A DNA stretch of 64,000 bases, taken from assembly GCA_019637265.1 (NCBI GenBank), contig JAHBVY010000001.1:1488001-1552000 (forward strand), given 5' to 3'. Shown here one piece after another: positions 1 through 7,772 of this stretch. The translations under genes and the position numbers were made by a program. This DNA comes from Polyangiaceae bacterium (GTDB taxonomy: Bacteria; Myxococcota_A; Polyangia; Polyangiales; Polyangiaceae). The stretch's first letter is position 1. Each line of letters begins with the position of its first letter. A model generated the notes under the pieces. That model saw only the letters and a list, made by a program, of their open reading frames with translations. It was not told the DNA's origin and ran no database searches.

Positions 1-1121
1 GCCGTGTCGCTCGGCGCATCGCGCTCGGCGCCTTCGGCGTCACCCTGAGCGCCGCGCCGCCAGATGAACAGCTGCGCGAGCGCGATGGGGAACACCGCGC
101 TCCAGGGCAGCGCGCCGTGCCCCAGCTGGCGGATCACGGCGTCGAACGTGGGGCGCTGGCGCGCCACCTCCACCTGAGCGCCGAGCCAAATCGAGTAGTG
201 CGCGGTGTCGGCTCGAGCCAGCGCCTTCAGGCCGACCCACAGCGCGACCAAGCCGAGCGTCAGCGCGAGGGCGCCCGTCAGGGCACCGAACCATGACCGC
301 GATCGGGTGACCCCCGAGAGCACCCAAGCGAGGCCCACCGCCAAGCAGGGGACCGAGACCCCCAAGAGCGCCCCGCGCGACCCGAAGCCCGCCGCCACAC
401 CCAAGAGGCCCAGCACCAGCCAACCGACCTGTAGCCCCCGCGTCGCGCGCCGGTCGAACACGGCGAGCCCCAGCCCCGAGACGGCGAGCGCCACCGCCGC
501 GAAGGTCACGGCGTCCCCCAGCATGGTGCGCGCGTGGAGGAAGTACATGGGCGTGGTGCACAGGACCAGCGCGCTGAGCGCCGCCGCCTGACGCCCCATC
601 AGCCGCCGCACCAGGAGGTAAGTCATCGCGACGCCCACCAGCGCCCACAGCGCGAGCGGCAGCCTGCCTGCCCATTCGTGGAGCCCGAACAGCTTGAAGC
701 CGAGCGCCATCGAGGTGAGCGGGAGCTCCCCGCGCGACAGCTCGCCCAGGGTGGGCACCGCGTTGTTCGCGCCCTCGAGCTCGAGCCCCGTGGCGCCCAT
801 CACGTTCAGCGCGATGCGCCGCGCCTGATCGGCGCGGAGCAGCTCGGGCGGCTCCCAGATCCCCGCCCAACCGATCGGCAGCAGCAGGCTCACCAGCGCC
901 ACCACCGCGGCGAGCCACGGGAGCCAGCGGGGCCCCTCCCCCGCCTCACGCGCCGAACGTGGCTGCTTCGCGGCGTCCGAAGCCCCTGGATCGCCCTCTG
1001 CGTCCTCCTCGGCGGCCGCTGGCGAGTCGCTCACCTCGGGCGGCGCGCCCACAGGCGAAGCCTCGGGCGCCGCTTCGGACGCTGCCTCCTCCGAGGAGAC
1101 GGACGCGGGGCTCTCGCTCAT
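1..1121 (-). CDS. PMT/ArnT-type membrane glycosyltransferase, N-terminal part (runs off window)
   Basis: The ATG at 1121 opens a minus-strand frame that stays open to the window edge, so about 373 N-terminal residues are visible and the C-terminus is missing. A roughly 65-residue acidic, Ala/Ser/Glu-rich cytoplasmic tail precedes a first membrane helix (starting LPWLAAVVALVSLLL). Then comes the loop typical of GT-C dolichyl-phosphate-mannose mannosyltransferases: IWEPPE in place of the DE(P/A)R motif, then a GRLPLALWAL segment and several further hydrophobic helices. Family members transfer a sugar from a polyprenyl-phosphate donor to a lipid or protein on the outer face of the inner membrane. 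The acceptor cannot be told from this fragment. Its start faces era across about 115 bp. I am fairly sure of the superfamily, not of the substrate. Confidence 0.75.
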   Translation of the reverse strand, partial: MSESPASVSSEEAASEAAPEASPVGAPPEVSDSPAAAEEDAEGDPGASDAAKQPRSAREAGEGPRWLPWLAAVVALVSLLLPIGWAGIWEPPELLRADQARRIALNVMGATGLELEGANNAVPTLGELSRGELPLTSMALGFKLFGLHEWAGRLPLALWALVGVAMTYLLVRRLMGRQAAALSALVLCTTPMYFLHARTMLGDAVTFAAVALAVSGLGLAVFDRRATRGLQVGWLVLGLLGVAAGFGSRGALLGVSVPCLAVGLAWVLSGVTRSRSWFGALTGALALTLGLVALWVGLKALARADTAHYSIWLGAQVEVARQRPTFDAVIRQLGHGALPWSAVFPIALAQLFIWRRGAQGDAEGAERDAPSDT

Positions 1122-1238
1122 GGGCGGACCTTATCACTGGACCTCACTCCGTCAGCAAGCCCACGAGAGACGCGAGTCGGGCGAACGAGGCCCACGCTGG
1201 GGTGGCGTCGCGGTCAAAGCCATCCATACTCCGCGCCC

Positions 1239-2354
1239 ATGCGTTTCGGCAGTGTCGCGATCGTAGGCCGCACCAACGTGGGGAAGTCCACCTTCCTCAA
1301 CGCGGTGCTCGGCCAGCGCCTGGCCATCACCTCCCCCGTGCCCCAGACCACGCGAGACCTTTTGTTGGGGGTGGCGCAGCGTGAGGACGCGCAGATCGCG
1401 TTCGTCGACACCCCAGGCCTCCACGCCCCGCGCCACGAGCTGGGGCGCCGCATGAACGCCGCCGCGTTGGAGGCCCTGCGCACCCACGACCTGGTGCTGT
1501 TCATGACCGACGTGGGGCACCTGCCGAAGCGCCCGCCGCTGCACGGCAGTGACGCTGACTTGGTCCACAGCGCGGATCGGCGCCTGCTCTCGGAGCTTCC
1601 TCGAGGGACCACCGCCGTCGCCGTCGTCAACAAGGTGGACCTCCTGCGCGACAAGGCGCGGCTCTTGCCCTACCTGAAGGCGCTGTCCGAGGTGTACCCG
1701 TTCGAGGCCTTGGTGCCCACCAGCGTGCTGAAGCTGAGCGGGGTGGAGGCGGTGGTGGCGGAGCTCACCGCGCGGCTCCCCGAGGGGCCCCCGGGTTACG
1801 ATCCGGAGCTGCTCACGGATCGGCCGCTCACCTTCTTCGTGCGGGAGTACGTGCGCGAGCAGGTGATGCTCCAGTGCTACGCCGAGCTGCCCCACGCCGT
1901 GGCCGTCACCGTGGATCGCTTCGACGAGGGGGAGCGCCTGACGCGCGTTGAAGCGACTATCCATACAGAAAAAGTGGGTCAGCGGGGCGTGCTGATCGGC
2001 AAGGGGGGCGAGCGCATCAAGGCGGTGGGCACCGCCGCCCGGCTGCGGCTCGAGGAGCTGCTCGGGCGCCGCGTGCACCTCACGCTGTTCGTGCGGGTGA
2101 CGGAGCGCTGGAAGGACGTCCCGCGGCAGCTGAACGAGCTCGGCTACTCCATCGCCGAGACGGGGGAGGTCGCCGTGCGTGGGGGGCGAGAGGTGGAGCC
2201 TGGTCAGGCTGACGCGCCCGCGGACGCCGGATCGCTCCAGCCTGATGCGAGTCAGGATGGCTCACCGGCGGAGCACGTGGATGCTCGAGAGCAGGAGCCC
2301 GGTCAGGTGGGCTCACCGGTTGAGCGCGCGACCGAGGCCGAGGGGGAGCCGTGA
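1239..2354 (+). CDS. era: GTPase Era
   Basis: Era is a 16S rRNA-binding GTPase needed for 30S maturation. Visible motifs are G1 GRTNVGKS (residues 10-17), PQTTRD (35-40), G3 DTPG (57-60), G4 NKVD (131-134) and the KH-domain loop GKGGERIK near 254. The protein is 371 aa, about 70 longer than usual. The excess is a Gly/Ala/Glu/Pro-rich tail after residue 305 and a small insertion near 93-123. I chose the ATG at 1239 because the conserved start MRFGSVAIVGR begins there. A CATACT box 8 nt upstream could be a -10 for a leaderless message, though no TTG -35 is seen. The stop overlaps the der start by 4 bp (GTGA), so the two ribosome-assembly GTPases are translationally coupled. Confidence 0.95.
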   Translation: MRFGSVAIVGRTNVGKSTFLNAVLGQRLAITSPVPQTTRDLLLGVAQREDAQIAFVDTPGLHAPRHELGRRMNAAALEALRTHDLVLFMTDVGHLPKRPPLHGSDADLVHSADRRLLSELPRGTTAVAVVNKVDLLRDKARLLPYLKALSEVYPFEALVPTSVLKLSGVEAVVAELTARLPEGPPGYDPELLTDRPLTFFVREYVREQVMLQCYAELPHAVAVTVDRFDEGERLTRVEATIHTEKVGQRGVLIGKGGERIKAVGTAARLRLEELLGRRVHLTLFVRVTERWKDVPRQLNELGYSIAETGEVAVRGGREVEPGQADAPADAGSLQPDASQDGSPAEHVDAREQEPGQVGSPVERATEAEGEP

Positions 2355-3787
2355 GCGGCGACCGACCAGAGACGTCGAGCGCCACGCTCAGCGACTCGGC
2401 GCCTGACGCGGGAGCCGACGCCGAGGAGGCAACCGAGGAGGCGATCGCGGCGTCGCGCCCGCTGATCGCCGTGGTGGGCCGCCCGAACGTCGGCAAGAGC
2501 ACGCTGTTCAACCGGCTGGTGGGGCAGCGCGTGGCCATCGTCTACGACGCGCCAGGCGTGACGCGCGATCGCAACTACGCCGACGCCTGGCTCGCGGCGC
2601 GCCCGGTGACGGTGGTGGACACCGGCGGCTTCGATCCGACCACGGACGACCCCATGAGCCAGGGCATCGCGCGCCACGTGATGGCGGCGATCGCCGAGGC
2701 GGACGTGGTCTTGTGCGTGCTCGACGGCAGCGCGCCGCCGACGCAGGCCGACGCAGACGCCATCCGCCTCCTGCGCCGGAGCGGGAAGCCGGTGCTCTAC
2801 TGCGCCAACAAGGTGGACGGCCCCAAGCAGGAGGTGCTCGTCAGTGAATTGTACCAGCTCGGGGTGGACACGCTGCACGCGCTGAGCGCGCTGCACGGGC
2901 GCGGCTTGGGTGAGCTGGAGCGCGCGCTGATGGCCGCGCTGCCGCCCGTCGATCCCGAGGCGGCCCTGGCTCCGGCGGAGGACGCCGAGGTGCCCCGCGT
3001 GGCGCTGATCGGCCGCCCGAACGCCGGCAAGAGCTCGCTCTTCAACGCGCTGAGCGGCAGCGAGCGCTCCCTGGTGGACGACCGCCCCGGCACCACGCGC
3101 GACGCCGTGGACAGCCTGGTGGAGGTGGGCGGCCATGCTTACCGCCTGATCGACACCGCGGGGATCCGCAAGCGCGCCAAGGTGCATGAAGAGGTGGAGA
3201 GCCAGAGCGTGATGCGCTCGCTCAAGGCGGTGGGCCGCGCCGACATCGTGGTCCTGATGTGCGACGCCAGCTGTGGCATCGGCGAGCAAGAGCAGCGCCT
3301 GCTCGGCCTCGCGGCGGAGCGCGGCCGGGGCCTGGTGGTGGGGCTCAATAAGATGGACCTACTCTCGCCGCGTGAGAGGAAGGAGGCGCTCGCTAACGCC
3401 GAGCGCAAGCTGAGCTTCGCACGCTGGGCGAAGCTGATGCCGCTCAGCGCGAAGACGGGGGAGGGCGTCACCGCGCTGATGCGCCAGGTGAAGCGCACGC
3501 ACCGCGAGCTGCATCGCCGCGTGGGCACCTCCGAGCTCAACCGCTTCTTCGAGACGGTGCTCGAGCGCCGCCCGCCGCCGACCCGCGGCGGCAAAGCGCC
3601 GCGCATCTACTACGTGACCCAGGCGCAGACCAACCCGCCGCTCTTCGTCGCGATGTGCAGCGCGCCGGAGGTCATCCCCGAGAGCTACCAGCGCTTCGTC
3701 ATAGGTCAGCTCCGGAGCGCGTTCGGGTTCGAGTCGGTGCCGGTGCGCCTCGCGCTGCGCAAGCGCACGCGCCGCAGCGAGGCGTAG
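2351..3787 (+). CDS. der: GTPase Der (EngA), double-G-domain ribosome assembly factor
   Basis: This 478-aa protein has two tandem GTPase domains, the hallmark of Der, which acts in 50S subunit assembly. G-domain 1 carries GRPNVGKS at 43-50, DTGG and NKVD. G-domain 2 carries GRPNAGKS at 221-228, DTAG and NKMD. The C-terminal KH-like domain (about 375-472) has the typical YYVTQAQTNPP segment. A 36-residue acidic/Ala-rich N-terminal tail is extra compared with E. coli Der. The GTG start overlaps the era stop (GTGA). Era-Der adjacency is a sensible functional pairing. Confidence 0.96.
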   Translation: MSGDRPETSSATLSDSAPDAGADAEEATEEAIAASRPLIAVVGRPNVGKSTLFNRLVGQRVAIVYDAPGVTRDRNYADAWLAARPVTVVDTGGFDPTTDDPMSQGIARHVMAAIAEADVVLCVLDGSAPPTQADADAIRLLRRSGKPVLYCANKVDGPKQEVLVSELYQLGVDTLHALSALHGRGLGELERALMAALPPVDPEAALAPAEDAEVPRVALIGRPNAGKSSLFNALSGSERSLVDDRPGTTRDAVDSLVEVGGHAYRLIDTAGIRKRAKVHEEVESQSVMRSLKAVGRADIVVLMCDASCGIGEQEQRLLGLAAERGRGLVVGLNKMDLLSPRERKEALANAERKLSFARWAKLMPLSAKTGEGVTALMRQVKRTHRELHRRVGTSELNRFFETVLERRPPPTRGGKAPRIYYVTQAQTNPPLFVAMCSAPEVIPESYQRFVIGQLRSAFGFESVPVRLALRKRTRRSEA

Positions 3788-3842
3788 CTAGTCAGTGCCT
3801 GGGCGAGGTGCTAGGCCCAAGCGAACTGAAGAGGAGAGAGCC

Positions 3843-4046
3843 ATGGGCGCGATGAGCATGGGCCACTGGTTGATCGTGGCGTTGGTGGTGCTGTTGGTGT
3901 TCGGGCCGAAGCGGCTCGGGCAGGTCGGCAGCGGGCTCGGCGAAGGGATCCGCAACTTCAAGCGCGGCCTGAGCGAGCCCGAGGCGCGGAGCGACGCCAG
4001 CGAGCCCAGCGAGGAGCCCAAGAAGCTCCCCAAGCGCGACGCCTGA
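3843..4046 (+). CDS. tatA: Sec-independent translocase component TatA/E
   Basis: The 67-aa product has the TatA plan: a short N-terminus, one membrane helix (about residues 8-24, WLIVALVVLLVFGPKRL), the FGPK hinge, an amphipathic helix with GLGEGIRNFKRG, and a charged Glu/Ser/Lys tail. TatA oligomers form the pore that exports folded twin-arginine substrates. I chose the ATG at 3843 because a purine-rich Shine-Dalgarno (GAGGAGAGAG) lies just before it; an in-frame upstream GTG would add an implausible basic stretch. tatB and tatC are not nearby. The stop overlaps the next start by 1 nt (TGATG). Confidence 0.92.
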   Translation: MGAMSMGHWLIVALVVLLVFGPKRLGQVGSGLGEGIRNFKRGLSEPEARSDASEPSEEPKKLPKRDA

Positions 4047-4954
4047 TGAGCGCTCCGGCGTTAGGAGCGCGGCTCACGGCGGTGATGGCGCTGTCGATCG
4101 GGCTCAGCGCCTGCGAGCGTGAGCGAACCCCCCGATACCCACGAGCCAGCTACGGGCAACCCGGCTACTACCCCGGGCAGCCCTACCCGTCTGGTCAGCC
4201 ACACGGACAACCCCCGTCTGGTCAGCCGCACGGACAACCACCCTACGGTCAGCCTCCCGGTCAACCGCCCTACGGCCAGCCCCCGTATGGTCAGCCTCCG
4301 GGTCAACCTCAACAGCCGCCGAGCTTGCTGGGCACCGCGATCACCGGCTTCGGGGTGCTGCTGAGCCAGCTCCCGATGCTCCCCGCCGAGCTGCCGCCGC
4401 TGCCCACCTGGGATCCGACCCAGCCGTTCCCCTTCCCCTGGCCGTTCCAGCCCGCGCCCGGTCCCAGCCCGGGTCCCGCCCCTGGTCCTGGTCCCGCGCC
4501 CGAACCGCCACCACCCGCCGGCAACTGGCCTGCCGAGTGGGTCGCCTTCGAGGCCGAGGTGCTGCAGCTCAGCAACCAGCGGCGGGCCCAAGGCGCGGTC
4601 TGCGGTGGGCAAGCGATGGCGCCCGCGGGGCCGCTCGCCGATCACCCGGCGCTGCGCCGCGCCGCGCGCGATCACAGCCAAGACATGGCGCGCCGAAACT
4701 ACTTCGATCACACGAGCCCCGAGGGTCACACCCCGATGCAGCGCGCCCACGCCGCGGGCTTCCCGGGCTCCTTCGTGGGCGAGAACATCGCCGCGGGGCA
4801 ACCCACCCCAGCGCGCGTGGTGGAGGCTTGGGTGAACAGCCCAGGCCACTGCCTGAACCTGATGGATCCGCGCTTCACCCTGCTCGGCGTCGGCTACGCC
4901 TACGAGGGCGCGAACAGCTACGGGCACCACTGGACGCAGAACTTCGGACGCTGA
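4046..4954 (+). CDS. CAP/SCP-domain lipoprotein with Gly-Gln-Pro repeats
   Basis: The 302-aa protein has a lipoprotein signal with lipobox LSAC (Cys23). Next come a repeat-rich linker of GQPPYGQP/GQPHGQP units (about 35-95), a proline-rich segment, and a C-terminal CAP (SCP/PR-1/Ag5) domain from about 165 to the end. CAP marks are HPALRRAARDHSQDMA, YFDHTSPEGHTPMQRA, GENIAAG, VEAWVNSPGHCLNLM and HHWTQNFGR. Bacterial CAP proteins are secreted or surface proteins of mostly unknown activity. The linker probably spans from the outer-membrane anchor into the periplasm or beyond. It is translationally coupled to tatA. Confidence 0.88.
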   Translation: MSAPALGARLTAVMALSIGLSACERERTPRYPRASYGQPGYYPGQPYPSGQPHGQPPSGQPHGQPPYGQPPGQPPYGQPPYGQPPGQPQQPPSLLGTAITGFGVLLSQLPMLPAELPPLPTWDPTQPFPFPWPFQPAPGPSPGPAPGPGPAPEPPPPAGNWPAEWVAFEAEVLQLSNQRRAQGAVCGGQAMAPAGPLADHPALRRAARDHSQDMARRNYFDHTSPEGHTPMQRAHAAGFPGSFVGENIAAGQPTPARVVEAWVNSPGHCLNLMDPRFTLLGVGYAYEGANSYGHHWTQNFGR

Positions 4955-5049
4955 CGCTCCGCTGCCGATCGCCGACGCGCCGCGACCCCTCGAGGTCCGA
5001 ACGCGCTGTGAGCCTCGCTCCTGGTAACGAACGCCGTGGCGTGAGCCGC

Positions 5050-5086
5050 TTGCTCTGCTCGCGAGCGCGCGGCAGATTGCCGCCCC
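5050..5086 (+). promoter_or_regulatory. Candidate leaderless promoter of trpS
   Basis: TTGCTC (5050-5055), a 17-nt spacer, CAGATT (5073-5078) and only 8 nt to the GTG start at 5087. No Shine-Dalgarno lies in between. This suggests transcription starting at or next to the start codon. Confidence 0.45.
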
Positions 5087-6061
5087 GTGCAAATTTCCCT
5101 GACTGGCATCAAGCCCACCGGCACGCCGCACCTCGGTAACTACCTCGGCGCCATCCGGCCCGCGCTCGAGCTGACCGAGCGCTTCGAGTCGATTTACTTC
5201 ATCGCGGACTACCACGCGTTCACCGCCACCCACGATCCGAAGGCGCTCTGCTCGCACGTGTACGACGTGGCGGCGACGTGGCTCGCGTGCGGCCTCGACC
5301 CGGAGCGCACGATCTTCTTTCGTCAGTCAGACGTACCGGAGGTGTTCGAGCTCAGCTGGATCTTCCAGTGCCTCTTGCCCGCGGGGCAGCTCGAGCGCGG
5401 CCACGCCTACAAAGACGCGCTGGCGCGCGGCGATTCGCCGAACGCCGGGGTGCTGGCTTACCCGGCGCTGATGGCGGCGGACATCATCCTCTACGGCGCG
5501 CACGTGGTGCCGGTGGGGCGCGATCAGAAGCAGCACCTGGAGCTCGCGCGCGACGTCGCGGTGCGGGTGAACCACCTGTTCGGTGAGGGCACCGTGGTGG
5601 TGCCGGAGCCACGGATCCAGAGCGAGGTGATGGTGCCGGGCCTGGATGGGCGGAAGATGTCGAAGAGCTACGACAACTACGTGCCCCTGTTCGCTGGCGA
5701 GCGCGAGCTGAAGCAGGCGGTGATGAAGATCGTCACCGGCTCGGAGCCGCTCGAGGCGCCCAAGGAGCCCGAGGGCACCACCGCCTTCACGCTGTTTCAG
5801 CTGGTGGCGAGCGCCGAGCAGGCGGCGGAGCAAGCGGCGAAGCTCCGCGCCGGCGGCTACGGCTGGGGGCACCTGAAGCAGGCGCTGGCGCAGGCGCTCG
5901 ACGCCGAGCTAGGCCCCCAGCGCGCGCGCTACAGCGCGCTCCGCAGCGACGAAGCGGCGCTCGATCAGGTGCTGGCGCGAGGCGCCGAGAAGGCGCGAGC
6001 CCGCGCCCAAGAGACCATTATGCGCGTGCGGCGGCGCATCGGCATTCGTAAGCCTGGATGA
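5087..6061 (+). CDS. trpS: Tryptophanyl-tRNA synthetase
   Basis: This 324-aa class I synthetase charges tRNA-Trp. It begins with MQISLTGIKPTGTPHLGNYLGA, holding the HIGH-like TPHLGNY (12-18). It carries the Trp-binding region QLERGHAYKDA, the GRDQKQHLELARD segment and KMSKS at 190-194. The length fits the short bacterial TrpRS type. The GTG at 5087 is chosen because the conserved N-terminus starts there and a promoter-like element lies 8 nt upstream. Its last codons lie in the first copy of a 48-bp direct repeat. Confidence 0.96.
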   Translation: MQISLTGIKPTGTPHLGNYLGAIRPALELTERFESIYFIADYHAFTATHDPKALCSHVYDVAATWLACGLDPERTIFFRQSDVPEVFELSWIFQCLLPAGQLERGHAYKDALARGDSPNAGVLAYPALMAADIILYGAHVVPVGRDQKQHLELARDVAVRVNHLFGEGTVVVPEPRIQSEVMVPGLDGRKMSKSYDNYVPLFAGERELKQAVMKIVTGSEPLEAPKEPEGTTAFTLFQLVASAEQAAEQAAKLRAGGYGWGHLKQALAQALDAELGPQRARYSALRSDEAALDQVLARGAEKARARAQETIMRVRRRIGIRKPG

Positions 6062-6129
6062 CGTACCCACGCGAGGCCTCGCTGAGGTGATGTTCGTAAG
6101 CCTGGATGACGTATCCCCGCGAGGCCTCG
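6044..6129. repeat. Two-copy direct repeat at the trpS 3' end, 48-bp period
   Basis: TTCGTAAGCCTGGATGACGT followed by a CGCGAGGCCTCG palindrome occurs at about 6045-6081 and again at 6093-6129 with few mismatches. The trpS stop codon lies inside copy 1, so copy 2 looks like a duplication of the gene end. Confidence 0.8.
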
Positions 6130-6158
6130 TGATTCGACGCAGAGGCCATTTTCTCCGC

Positions 6159-6179
6159 GGGTTTTGGGGGTTTGGCAGC
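6159..6179 (+). repeat. C/G-run dispersed repeat, TGCCAAACCCCC type (copy in convergent gap)
   Basis: The + strand reads GGGTTTTGGGGGTTTGGCA, one of about 17 copies of a short dispersed element in this window. It sits between the convergent ends of trpS and the DHH gene. Confidence 0.7.
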
Positions 6180-6241
6180 TGACGCACGTCGCTGAAAGGG
6201 CTCGCGTCAGCGTCACTGACGAACGCGCCGTTCATGGAACG

Positions 6242-7582
6242 TCAGGCTGACGTCGACAGCGCGTCACGCTCGGGGGATGGGCCGTACAAGACGCCGCGCA
6301 CGTCGCTGCGGGTGAGGATGCCGACGAGCCGCGCGCCGTCGAGCACCGGGAGCCTGCCCACGTTGTGGCGCTCCATCTCGCGCAGCGCGTCCTCCAGCGA
6401 GGCGTCGGGGCGCGTCGTGTGCACGGGGCGTGACATGCAGCTCGACACCGGCAAATGCATGCGACCATCAGCCTCCGCGCGCTCCACGTCGCGCCGCGAG
6501 ACGATGCCCACCACGCCCCCATCGCGCACCACCGGCACCCCGGTGTGACGCCACACCCGGAGGCTGTGGCTGAGCTCCACGAGCGGCGTGTCGGGCGCGA
6601 TGGTGCGCACCAGCCGGCTCATCACGTCATCCACCCGGCGCGGCTTCGGCGGCTCGGCCTTGAAGCCGCGCACCAGCCGATCGATCAGCTCGGCGGCGCA
6701 GGCGCCCTTCACGTTGGCCGCGGCGGCGCCGGCGTGGCCACCGCCTCCGAGCGGCGCCAAGCGCTCCCCCACGTTCACCACCGGCGAGGTGCCGCGCGCT
6801 ACCACCTGCACCTGCTTGTCACCGATGTCGTAGAACACGAACAGCGCCAGGTGGTCGTCGAAGCCAGCGACGGCCGTGGTGATCTCGGCGAGGCCACCCA
6901 CCATCTTGTCGAGCTTCACGCAGGCGATCCCCACCGCGGCGCCGGCGAAGTCATGCGTCTCCACCGCGGTGAGCACGCGCTTGATCAGCTCGCGCTGACT
7001 GGCCGTGAACGCGGGGCGCAGGTAGCGGTTCACCGTCTTCAAGCGCCCGCCTTGATCGAGCAGCCAACCCACCGCGCGCGCGTCGCGCCCCGAGGTGCTG
7101 GCGTAGGTGAGGGAGCCGGTGTCGGCGTAGATCCCCAGCGCGAACAGCGTCGCCTCCTCCACGTCCACCGCGAGGCCCAGCGCCTTGATGCGCTCGACGA
7201 GCAACGTGGTGGCGGAGCCCACCGCCTCCACCAGCTCATAGGAGCCGACCACGTCGTCCGGGCCCACCGCCGGGTGGTGATCGAAGAGGTGCACGTCGAG
7301 CGTCTCGTCCCCCGCCTCCAGGCGCTGCAAGATGCCGCCGAACACCCCGAGCCGACTCTTGCGGCGGTGGTCCACCAAGATCACCCGGGTGACCGCGCGC
7401 TGATCGATGTCGGTGTAGCGCAGGGTGCGGAAGCGGTCGCGATGGAGCGCCAAGTAGTCGCGCAGCGCGGGCGCGACCCGCCGCCCGAAGACGATCTCCG
7501 CGCCGGGGTAGAGCTTCTGCGCCGCGACCGCCGACGCGAACGCGTCGAAGTCGGTCAGCTCATGGGTGAGGATGACCTCCAT
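6242..7582 (-). CDS. DHH/DHHA1 phosphoesterase with two CBS domains, no polymerase domain
   Basis: This 446-aa protein has an N-terminal DHH domain with DFD (11-13), DHR (71-73), DHH (101-103) and ADTG (153-156). A DHHA1 domain follows with GGGGHAGAA (279-287), then two CBS domains (about 315-370 and 380-435). DHH proteins cleave phosphodiester or pyrophosphate bonds with Mn ions, and CBS pairs usually sense adenine nucleotides. In many delta-type bacteria the same DHH-CBS block is the front half of a roughly 870-aa fusion with a CCA-adding/poly(A) polymerase. Here the frame stops straight after the CBS pair and no polymerase sequence follows. It may be a stand-alone nanoRNase-like enzyme or a truncated fusion. 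Confidence 0.85.
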   Translation of the reverse strand: MEVILTHELTDFDAFASAVAAQKLYPGAEIVFGRRVAPALRDYLALHRDRFRTLRYTDIDQRAVTRVILVDHRRKSRLGVFGGILQRLEAGDETLDVHLFDHHPAVGPDDVVGSYELVEAVGSATTLLVERIKALGLAVDVEEATLFALGIYADTGSLTYASTSGRDARAVGWLLDQGGRLKTVNRYLRPAFTASQRELIKRVLTAVETHDFAGAAVGIACVKLDKMVGGLAEITTAVAGFDDHLALFVFYDIGDKQVQVVARGTSPVVNVGERLAPLGGGGHAGAAAANVKGACAAELIDRLVRGFKAEPPKPRRVDDVMSRLVRTIAPDTPLVELSHSLRVWRHTGVPVVRDGGVVGIVSRRDVERAEADGRMHLPVSSCMSRPVHTTRPDASLEDALREMERHNVGRLPVLDGARLVGILTRSDVRGVLYGPSPERDALSTSA

Positions 7583-7672
7583 CGGGCGAGTATAGCGAAG
7601 GGGGCGCTGAGCACGCGACGAAGCGCGCCCTCACCGAAGCAGAGCACCCGTGGGGCACTTCGCGGTGACTAC

Positions 7673-7692
7673 CCGTCCAACCCCCCGAGCCC
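7673..7692 (-). repeat. Dispersed repeat, CCGTCCAACCCCCC type
   Basis: The + strand shows CCGTCCAACCCCCCGAGCCC in the 190-bp gap between the DHH and ArsA-like genes. It matches the second subtype of the window-wide repeat family. Confidence 0.6.
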
Positions 7693-7772
7693 GCTGAAAC
7701 ACTTCGATGATGCGGGGCTCATGACGCGCTACGTGCCTCGTCTGCTCACAGGGCACGGCGCGCGCGATCGGC

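Noticed and set aside
40-2078. Long minus- and plus-strand open frames over the glycosyltransferase and era
   Set aside because: They have Arg/Ala/Gly-rich shadow translations with no family motifs and lie over real genes; they reflect the GC bias of third codon positions.
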